Shown: positions 55,422-64,000 of the stretch, in pieces | How positions within the stretch are numbered: the stretch's first letter is position 1 | How the letters are laid out: each line of letters begins with the position of its first letter | Source: Pogonophryne albipinna | Lineage: Eukaryota; Chordata; Actinopteri; Perciformes; Artedidraconidae | Assembly: GCA_028583405.1 (NCBI GenBank) | Contig: CM053243.1 | Location: forward strand, 50,045,826 to 50,109,825 | Direction of reading: 5' to 3' | Length of the DNA stretch: 64,000 nt | Notes under the pieces: generated by a model | Databases searched by the model: none | Told to the model about the DNA's origin: nothing | What the model saw: the letters and a program-made list of their open reading frames with translations, nothing else | Translations under genes and position numbers: made by a program

Positions 55422-55823
55422 TGGCTGCATCACGGTCTGGTACGGCAGCTGCACCGCCCTCAATCGTAAGGCTTTACAGAGGGTGGTGAAAACTGCACAG
55501 AACATCACCAGGACGGAGCTGCCATCCATGGAGGACCTCTACTCCCAGCGGCTCAGGAAGAAAGCCCTCAGGATTATCAAAGACTCCCATCACCCCAGCC
55601 ACAAACTGTTCTGTCTGCTGCCGTCTGGCAGGCGTTACCGCAGCATCAGGACTAAAACCACCAGACTCAGAGACAGCTTCATCCCACTGGCCATAAGACT
55701 GTTAAACACCTGAACTCTGTAAAGAACATTCATAAACATTCATCTATTTGCATCTTGCTAATTATTTATCTATACATCATATTACATTTACTTGTCTTGC
55801 ACTATTTTTTATTTATTTTACTA

Positions 55824-55866
55824 CAAAATCGGCAAGGGATCAAATACTTATTTCCTCCACTGTATA
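55824..55866 (-). repeat. Solo terminal fragment of a Tc1-like element in the LINE-C 3' UTR
   Basis: GGGATCAAATACTTATTTCC followed by TCCACTGTA is the familiar end of fish Tc1 elements in reverse. No second end or transposase is nearby. Confidence 0.6.
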
Positions 55867-55976
55867 TTTTTGCACTGTTGGAGGAGCCTGTGATCTAAGA
55901 TTTTCATTGACATTTCTACATTGTAGCTACTGTGCATACTGTATGACAGTAAAGCCTTGAATCTTGAATCTTGAAT

Positions 55977-57382
<1,406 letters not shown>

Positions 57383-57585
57383 AGAGGTGGGAGAAGTACT
57401 CAGATCTTGTACTTGAGTAAAAGTAGAAGTAACAGGGTGTAGTAATACTCTGTTACAAGTAAAAGTCCTGCATTCAAAATGTTACTCAATTAAAAGTGGA
57501 AAAGTATTATCATCAAAATAAAGTAACATTTCCAAAAGTAAAGTAGTCATTGTGCAGATTGGTCCATTTCAGAATAATAAACATA
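57383..57585 (+). mobile_element. MITE fragment of the AGAAGTACTCAGATCTTG family, copy 1
   Basis: AGAGGTGGGAGAAGTACTC, then GTACTTGAGTAAAAGTAGAA and CCTGCATTCAAAATG, match a dispersed non-autonomous fish repeat that I recall as hAT-like. A second copy lies at 60803. The Tc1 element is inserted at its right side. Confidence 0.65.
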
Positions 57586-58530
57586 ACACAAAAAGTAAGG
57601 AAATCTGTGTTTGGTAGCTTATTTATTTGTTGTAATAATGCTTCTTAGTAATAAATGTTATACCGTTGGAAAGCCTCTTTATTTACCTTTCAAATGGTAC
57701 CACATTTGTGAGGAACAAGCATTTGTGGGATGAGCAGCAGAGCTGAGTATGGGGGTGCGCCCATGAACAATGTGACAGATCTCCTCTGCCAATGCCAGAC
57801 AGCTTTTTTTGCTGTTGACTCTTGTTCAGTTTCGTTTGGTGGATTTGATGATTAAAGTCTGATCAAACAAGACATATTGGCAACAATTTATTGATTAACA
57901 ATGTATTCATTTAACAAGCAGCCTCAGTAGCATGTGGAAGAACCAAACACAGCCACAACAGCCTCTCCTCCTCATGCTGTCACCAGCCTGCTCACACTCT
58001 GCTGTGGGATGGCATCCCATTCTTCAACCAGCATTTGTCCCAAGTCAGCCAACGTGTTTGTGCTGGTCACTCTGACAGCAGCCCAAGTTGATCCCAAAAT
58101 GGGGTTCGATGGGGTTGAGGTCAGGACTGCAGGGGACCATCCCATCCTCCCCACTCCTAGTCTATCGGTGCAGCAATCAGCAAATCGTTCTCCACGTCTT
58201 CTCCACACTGTGACCCTACGATCCAAGTGCCGTAGGCAGAATCTGGACTCATCACTGAACAAAATGTTCCTCCACACGTTGAGGCTCCTGGCAGCCGTAC
58301 GAAACCGGAGAGTGGCTGCTGTTTGGCAGAGGAGATTTGTCCCATTTTTCATGGGCGCAACCCACATACTCAGCTCTTCTGCTCATCCCACAAATGCATG
58401 TTCCTCATAAATGTGGTACCATTGGAAAGGTAAGAAAACAGCCTTTCCAACGGTATAAGATGTATTGCCAAGAAGCATTGTTACAACAAAGAAATAAGGT
58501 ACCAAACACACATTTCCTTACTTTTTGTGT
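57586..58530 (-). mobile_element. Tc1/mariner-type element with about 210-bp inverted ends, internally deleted
   Basis: ACACAAAAAGTAAGG at the left is mirrored by CCTTACTTTTTGTGT at the right. The arms remain complementary for about 200 bases (for example TACCGTTGGAAAG against CTTTCCAACGGTA). The flanks are TA on the left and GA on the right, consistent with a TA duplication with one substitution. The centre encodes a transposase relic on the minus strand. Confidence 0.85.
57930..58367 (-). pseudogene. Tc1-like transposase relic
   Basis: The minus-strand frame (58367 to 57972) reads WRNILFSDESRFCL, then VTVWRRRGERFADCC. Both are typical of Tc1/IS630 transposases, and the SDES Asp is the first catalytic residue block. 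It then jumps to LTSTPSNPILGSTWAAV and LGQMLVEEWDAIPQQSV, the end region after the second Asp of the DD-E/D domain (usually a DLNPIEH-like block). The middle of the catalytic domain and the N-terminal DNA-binding domain are missing, so it is dead. Confidence 0.85.
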
Positions 58531-60234
58531 GAAGGTCAGCGGTTGCCCAAGTTTAAGGCCCAGCTGTTGCTGTCATGTGTTATGCCAATTTGTGCCTTGC
58601 TCATGAGTGCTGTGTTACCAGTGTTAGTGCCGCCGTGCACACAATGTTGCAAAAGTAGTTTCTATGTTGCTCTTTATTTGTGCATATTTGCATAGGTGTG
58701 CGCTCTTTCGCAATGCTGTTGGCCATGCTGTTTGATGTTATCTCTATTGTGCCGCACCACATTACAGTTTTGTAGGCCCTCCAATTAAAATCACATGCCC
58801 TCTCTGTAGATTTGTTCTGTCGCCGGGCCTGGCTGGGAGCAGATCAATCTAGAATATAGCATGTTTGCCAGCTGACCGAAAGGCAAGCTGTGAATCAGGA
58901 GTGTTTAAAAAGCCTCTCAAGCCACCTTCCGAAGTAACCTCCTAAGAGCAGCCTCTCTGAACTTGTTTATTTTCTCTTGGTGAACACATATGAGAAAATA
59001 TGTAATCTTCTCAGTTCTTCTCTTCATCAGTTTTCCTCTTTCACATTTATGCAGGCAGGTGGTCCAAACACAGAAACGGACGGCAGATAGTTATAACAAA
59101 AGTATACCATGAAGCAGATTAAGGTTAGAGAGGAAAAGCTCCAAAAACTGAACTAGGGCAAATCAAAATGACAACAGGGGCAAACGGAGGAACATCCTCC
59201 TGGTACTAAGGATTAACACAGGGACACATTTAGATGGACTGACCATGCCAGGAAACAATGACGACAAACTGACAAAATCCAATTGGCATATACACAAAGA
59301 ACTGATCAGAGAGAAACAGCTGCAGTCAGACAACAAAAGGGCGGGCAACAATCAATCTGATGGTATGAAAAATGGTGAAGACCCAATCAAGTCAGCCATA
59401 GGTTTCTGAAGAGCTGTAGTGAAGATCAAATCGACCCTTTGGCAGCATCACCACCGTCCAGCTCCGAGCAAACCCAAAAATGGGCAATGTTTGTGAAATG
59501 GAGGCGGGTCTATTGAATTAAATGAATGGGCGAAAAGCTAGCACTTGACCTGAGACAGAACCCACTTGTTAATCATGGCGTGATAATTGAAATGGGTAAG
59601 TTACATATAACATGTGCACCTTGTAAAGTTGTCATGAAGGGGGAAATGAAAAGTTGAGCCCCAGAGATCTACAAAAAGATGGATTTAAATAAAATAAAAT
59701 AAATGCAATTAATACATCAAGAAGTCTCTATTAGGTTGACTTTAGAGATATATTCAATGATTTAATACTCCATTCCAGTATTGTCTACTAGTCAGATTTC
59801 AATTATGTGATGCTTATAACTGGTCACATTGTAACTATGACTAAATGCTATGGATAGGATAGTCAATCAAACCTTTATGTTAAAGGTTATTTTAACCAAA
59901 TCTTAATGTTTCCCTTTACCTAACCTAACAATAACAATCCATCTATTTATTTGAAGTTTTGAAAAGCCCATAAAAATGAAAAAAGCATCACATCAGAACA
60001 TACTTTAATGTGTCAGTCTACAACTCCTTAAAGAGGCAGACTGCAGGCAGCAGATACTTCATGCCTTTGGGATTTGGTCTTAGTGTCCTCCCAACACACC
60101 AGACCTGTGACACATACAGCAGATGCTTTTAATACTAAAGTGTTTCATTAATTACACATAAAGCCTTAACATTTAGATAAGTGCAGGGGGTTCTCAGTTC
60201 CTCTCAGCCCCAGAAACCTCAAAGCAGCTGAACA

Positions 60235-60238
<4 letters not shown>
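58531..60238. other. Non-coding sequence, one dispersed repeat fragment
   Basis: No gene seen. See the separate repeat entry near 59391. Confidence 0.55.
59391..59560 (+). repeat. Dispersed fish repeat fragment (CCATAGGTTTCTGAAGAGC type)
   Basis: CAGCCATAGGTTTCTGAAGA, then CCGTCCAGCTCCG and GGAGGCGGGTC, resemble a common teleost repeat whose other part looks like 63487. This is from memory only. Confidence 0.4.

Positions 60239-60332
<94 letters not shown>
60239..60332 (+). repeat. (TG)n microsatellite, about 94 bp
   Basis: Uninterrupted TG dinucleotides ending at GTGACAGAG. Confidence 0.97.
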
Positions 60333-60333
<1 letters not shown>

Positions 60334-60802
60334 CAGAGATTTCTGAGCTCCAGCTACTGACCCAGGCTGTGAAGGAGGTTAAAATAATTACAAAACAGCC
60401 AGTTAGTGGAAAGTCAAATGGAAGACTGCTACACTGTTGTATTGCGTTTGCAGCCACGTAGCAGCCCATAATGACTGAGTGAACACAGAAAAATACATCG
60501 GGTGACAAATGCAGTGGTTTAGTGGAGCGTGTCAATAAGTGAAATCCAAAAAGAACACAATATCACATGATACTATAATCTGCTCAAAAGGTTTTGTATT
60601 CAATAGTTAAAATGCATTATCATCTGCCTTCTGATGCTGTGTTTTTGTTTTATATAATCTCAAAATATTATATAAATACATATCATCAGACCAACAAGTC
60701 ATCTAACCTTAGAAACAGAACTGAAATTGAAAGATTTTTTGAATTGTGAAAGAGTGCCTCCACATCACTCAGTATGAACAGTATCAGTAATCCATTGAGT
60801 AG
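60333..60802. other. Non-coding sequence, nothing recognised
   Basis: A/T-rich, with short frames only. Confidence 0.6.
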
Positions 60803-60905
60803 CAGAGGTGGGAGAAGTACTCAGATCTTGTACTCAAGTAAAAGTAGAAGTACTCAGATCTTGTACTTAAGTAAAAGTACCAGAGTGTAGGAATACTCTG
60901 TTATT
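60803..60905 (+). mobile_element. MITE fragment of the AGAAGTACTCAGATCTTG family, copy 2
   Basis: CAGAGGTGGGAGAAGTACTC followed by a partly duplicated AGTACTCAGATCTTGTACT. The fragment ends at ATACTCTGTTA, where the LINE-A copy begins. Confidence 0.65.
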
Positions 60906-61091
60906 CTATGAATATAAGAAAGCACTCCGTAAAGCGAGAGCAGCCTGCTACTCTTCATTAATAGATGAGAATAAGAATAATGTAAGATTTCTTTTCAGCA
61001 CTGTAGCCAGGCTGATTGAGCCTTCTATTCCCATAGCACTCAGTAGTAATGATTTTATGTGCTTTTTTAACGATAAAATGGTTAGAAACAA

Positions 61092-62314
61092 TTGAATGAC
61101 CTCTTGCCTTTGACCAGTATAGTGTTATCAACAGCTCCCGGAAACCTAAGTTATAATATTACACTAGATAGTAAACTAGAATGCTTTTCAGCCATAAACC
61201 TTGAACAACTGAATTCAATGATTATTTCTTCAAAACCATCAATGTGTATTTTAGACCCAATTCCAACTAAGCTGTTGAAGGAAGTTTTTCCATTAATTAG
61301 CACTTCTTTATTAAATATTATGAATATGTATTTATTATCAGGCTATGTTCCACAATCATTTAAAGTACAGTAGCAGTGATAAAACCTCTTATTAAAAAGC
61401 ACAACCTCAATCCAGAGGTTTTAGCCAACTATAGACCTATTTCTAATCTTCCGTTCCTCTCAAAAATTCTTGAGAAAGCAGTCGCAAAACAGTTGTGTGA
61501 TTACTTAAAAAACAATGATTTATTTGAAGATTTTCAGTCTGGCTTTAGAACACATCATAGCACAGAGACAGCTCTGGTTAAAGTCACAAATGACCTTCTA
61601 ATAGCCTCAGACAAGGGACTTGTCTCTATTCTTGTCTTCCTCGATCTCAGTGCTGCATTTGATACTATCGACCATGACATCTTATTGCAAAGACTAGAGC
61701 ACTTAGTTGGCATAAAGGTAACCACTTTAGGTTTGTGTGTGTCAATGATGAATCTTCCATGCAAACTGAAGTTAGCCATGGAGTGCCACAGGGCTCAGTG
61801 CTCGGACCTATTTTGTTCACATTATATATGCTTCCTTTAGGCAATATTATAAGGAATCACTCTGTACATTTTCATTGTTATGCGGATGATGCTCAACTAT
61901 ATTTATCAATCAAGCCTGATGAAACCAATATTCTTAATAAAATTCAAGACTTCCTCAAGGACTTAAAAACTTGGATGACCTTGAATTTTTTTATGTTAAA
62001 CACGGACAAAACTAAAGTTATTGTACTCGGCCCAAAGAATCTAGGAAACAAACTATCTAAACATATACTCACTCTGGATGGCATTAACTTGCAGTGAGAC
62101 TGTAAGGAATCTTGGTGTTATATTTGATCAGGATTTATCCTTTAACGCCCACATAAAACAAATCTCACAGACCGCCTTCTTTCATCTACAACATTGCAAA
62201 AATCAGGCATATCTTGCCTCAAAACGATGCAGAGAAACTAGTCCATACATGTGTTACTTCAAGGCTAGATTATTGTAAGTCTTTATTATCAGGTTGTACC
62301 AAAAAGTCAGTTAA
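61092..62314 (+). pseudogene. LINE-A copy 2 reverse transcriptase
   Basis: RT blocks run in order: PLIKKHNLNPEVLANYRPIS, FQSGFRTHHSTETALV, VFLDLSAAFDTIDHDIL, then a deletion of about 30 codons and a frame change near 61730. Next come SHGVPQGSVLGPILFTLY, the catalytic CYADDAQLYLS, LKTWMTLNFFMLNTDKTK and, in another frame, LGVIFDQDLSFNAH. A stop lies at 61373 and a small deletion near 62094. It is inactive, but it preserves the half of RT missing from copy 1. Confidence 0.87.
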
Positions 62315-62697
62315 AGGTGGGGTAGGTAATTCACTTTAGAAACACGTTTTGTTATATTCCATGGAATGCTCTTAACATCCCGATAGCAATGAATACATTA
62401 AATGCTTTGACAATAAATACATAAAAACATTTAATCTGTGGAAGCCATGGCACTGTAAAAAGCACGACCAATTATTTTAGCCGGCCCGGCTAAAATAACT
62501 GGATGGCCTACCTGCCTGTCAGCCTTCCATCTGTGCACAAACTTATCTCGTGCCCTCGTTGGTCATGTGCACGTTTGTGTGTGTTGGAGGAGGGGCTCTG
62601 TAAGGAAGTCTGAAGGAAGGGGCAGATTTTTTTCAGCTGCGTAGTTTCAAATTCTAGCGCACTCGAGCTGGTTTCTCCATTCTTACCTACCCTACCT
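62315..62697. mobile_element. TTAA-target MITE copy 2, in LINE-A
   Basis: AGGTGGGGTAGGTAA and TTACCTACCCTACCT are inverted ends with one mismatch. TTAA lies at 62311-62314 and 62698-62701. Without the insert the LINE reads on as in copy 1 (AAGTCGCTT after CAGT). The body shares ATATTCCATGGAATGCTCTT with the copy at 44325. Confidence 0.9.
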
Positions 62698-62701
62698 TTA
62701 A

Positions 62702-62941
62702 GTCGCTTTAGCTGATTCAAAATGCTGCAGCAGGTGTATTGACCAGAGCAAGGAAAAGGGACCACATTACTCCTGTTCTGGCTGCCTTACACTGGCTCCC
62801 TATAGAACACAGGATATCATTTGAAATTCTTCTTCTCGCCTACAAAGCCCTTAATGGGCAGGCGCCATGTTATCTTAAAGAACTCATTATACCCTACTGT
62901 CCTACTAGGGCATTGCGTTCCAAGAATGCAGGGTTGTTGGT
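62702..62941 (+). pseudogene. LINE-A copy 2 C-terminal region after the MITE
   Basis: LIQNAAAGVLTRARKRDHIT, LHWLPIEHRISFEI and YCPTRALRSKNAGLLV continue the RT-associated C-terminal domain. It is cut at 62941. Confidence 0.85.
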
Positions 62942-63127
62942 TTGATTGGGGGGACACTGTCCTCTGAAGATATTGATGAAAACAGTAATCTGTTTATATC
63001 TAAAATTAACGATGCAATGTCTTCCTTTTCAAGAAGAGGGTGCCTTAGGGATAGGAAGGAACATCATATAAGATTTCTCATTTTCCATTGTTTACTTCCT
63101 GGGTACTGTGACTTGTGAATACCCAGA

Positions 63128-63271
63128 GGCCACACCCTCTGCCAGCATTTCACGAAACAAAGCTTCACAAACCTTTCAGCGATGCATGCCGGATATGTAC
63201 AGCGTAGGGCACTGAAGAACGATGCTGTTCCTCCTTTGTTTGGACCAGCGGGAGATTTGGGTACACAACCT
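63128..63271 (+). CDS. Possible exon: second half of a THAP zinc finger
   Basis: The frame from 63128 reads GHTLCQHFTKQSFTNLS, then MHAGYVQRR, then LKNDAVPPLFGPAG. The HFT..SF block and the L...AVP..F box are the second half of THAP domains (the Cys-His pair and the AVPTIF end). CCCAG precedes it at 63122-63126, and GTAAGT follows at 63272-63277, so it has the form of an internal exon. The first half of the domain would lie in an upstream exon, not seen here. It could belong to a host THAP gene or to a THAP-bearing transposon. Confidence 0.5.
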
Positions 63272-63486
63272 GTAAGTATCCATTGTTGTTTGTGTATTTA
63301 TGATGTTTAAAACAAACAAGGTATCGACCACGACTGTTTAAATGGGTAAACGTTTTTCGGGCTGCTAAGCCATTGACACAGTGCTAACTGGGCTAATTAA
63401 GTTGCTAGCGTTTCCATATATCAACTCCAATGTCAGCACATGGCCTTACATGTATCTCATAGCAGGAGAATGTCTGCATTCACACC

Positions 63487-63790
63487 ATAGACTGTATATA
63501 TAAATGGACATAGGGTCCGTGACGTCACCCATAGCATTCTGCAGAGTTGCAGAGAAGCCCTTAGTAGGCGGAGTCGGCCACTAACGGCTCGACAGTGACG
63601 TCAGAGTTCAACTCCCGCCTGTTCCAGCCTGCTCCAAATAAGGGCAAAGAGGCGGAGCCGAGGCGGGACCTGCTGCCACCGAGCTGGAAGTTCCAGAGCT
63701 AGCTGAAGCTACCAAGCTAAGCTAACATGCTCCCCATCTGCACACTGCCGTCGCATTTTACGTTTCTAAGGTAAGCGGACAAGAAACTAT
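63487..63790 (+). repeat. Probable dispersed repeat with GTCCGTGACGTCACCC motif
   Basis: CATAGACTGTATATATAAAT followed by GTCCGTGACGTCACCCATAG is a sequence I recall from many fish genomes. Its right edge is not visible, and the sequence continues into GC-rich DNA and a GTAAGC near 63771. Confidence 0.45.
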
Positions 63791-64000
63791 TCAGCAAAAC
63801 TATAAATAATAATCTAAGTTATTGAGTTTTTAGCATAATACTTCAGAATCTTAAAACCCCTTAACGTTTGTATGCAATTGTGCTAAATTCAACACTGGAA
63901 TCAAGCAAATATTAATATGTTTGCATGACATTAGTTATTTATATTTTGATATCACTTAATTACACGTTTAATACATTTAAGTCAAGCTAAGGTACATGTG
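63791..64000. other. Non-coding end of window
   Basis: A/T-rich, with no gene or repeat recognised. Confidence 0.6.

Larger units (their letters stand above)
54552..55713 (+). pseudogene. LINE-C second half of RT and C-terminus, with tandem expansions
   Basis: After ERV2 the frame resumes at ILITGAPQGCVLSPLLYSLFT and reaches the catalytic FADDTTAIG, then LNVSKTKELIVDY and FRFLGVHITEDLTWTHH. Two tandem expansions follow (54896-54995 and 55102-55421). Finally GCITVWYGSCTALNRKALQ, YSQRLRKKALRIIKDSHHP and LLPSGRRYRSIR lead to a stop after LLNT at 55713. The expansions include a stop and a 4-base insertion that break the frame. Confidence 0.87.
42873..55976 (+). mobile_element. LINE-C, Jockey-superfamily LINE split into four pieces by insertions
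   Basis: One plus-strand LINE can be followed through the pieces 42873-43194, 43954-44324, 45350-46559 and 54552-55976. The 5' end reads AAGATGGCGCCGG, a typical LINE start. The body encodes AP endonuclease, RT and a C-terminal domain. The 3' end carries GACAGTAAAGCCTTGAATC and a short TTGAATC repeat. Interruptions are a TGA-duplication MITE, a TTAA MITE and ERV2. Without them it is about 3.3 kb. At each break the protein reads through once the insert and one duplication are ignored. Confidence 0.88.
60906..62941 (+). mobile_element. LINE-A copy 2, truncated at both ends
   Basis: The copy starts in the linker (EYKKALRKARAACYSSLIDE). It holds most of RT and ends abruptly within the C-terminal region at the GCAGGGTTGTTGG word that copy 1 has at 9840. 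It is the same family as 5200-10612. It lacks the endonuclease, the 3' UTR and the GATT tail. The 383-bp TTAA MITE interrupts it at 62311. Confidence 0.87.

Overview
The window looks like ray-finned (percomorph-type) fish DNA made almost entirely of transposable elements. The evidence is the mix itself: RTE/Rex3-like, L2-like and other Jockey-superfamily LINEs, chromodomain-bearing Ty3/Gypsy elements of the sushi-ichi kind, a DIRS-like fragment, hAT, Tc1 and TTAA-target DNA transposons, and two endogenous retroviruses (ERVs). I see no tRNA, rRNA or CRISPR, and no complete host gene. The only host-gene-like signal is a possible THAP-domain exon near the right edge (63128-63271). A 1,000-base N gap lies at 1068-2067. 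All boundaries and repeat comparisons were made by eye.

Layout. 1-11.2 kb: an L2-like LINE fragment, the N gap, a minus-strand chromovirus (gag-PR-RT-RNase H) with a few stops, a plus-strand Jockey-type LINE (called LINE-A here) split by a minus-strand L2-like LINE, then a DIRS-like RT fragment. 11.2-15.7 kb: a hAT element with 8-bp target duplications that carries a second hAT-type MITE and an internally deleted chromovirus, each with its own target duplication. 16.1-18.8 kb: a foldback element with long inverted arms and half a THAP domain. 20.3-29.6 kb: two units of an unclassified terminal-inverted-repeat family, each interrupted by a Rex3-like LINE; the second LINE keeps a reading frame broken by only one visible stop codon. 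30.4-41.1 kb: ERV1, with 777-bp LTRs that look identical, a tRNA-Trp-type primer site, an open 645-codon gag, and pol and env reduced to relics. 41.9-42.6 kb: a hAT MITE. 42.9-56.0 kb: one Jockey-type LINE (LINE-C) broken apart by a MITE with a TGA duplication, a TTAA-target MITE (itself holding another MITE) and ERV2 (8 kb). 56-64 kb: microsatellites, a deleted Tc1 element inside a MITE, a second LINE-A copy interrupted by a second TTAA MITE, and the THAP exon.

Nothing here works as a pathway. The informative part is the order of insertion, which can be read because interrupted LINE frames and target duplications reveal the empty sites. The most unusual objects are the two ERVs. They have young-looking LTRs around gutted interiors and share a degenerate internal segment although their LTRs differ. 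That suggests defective retroviral genomes that were copied by proteins supplied from elsewhere.
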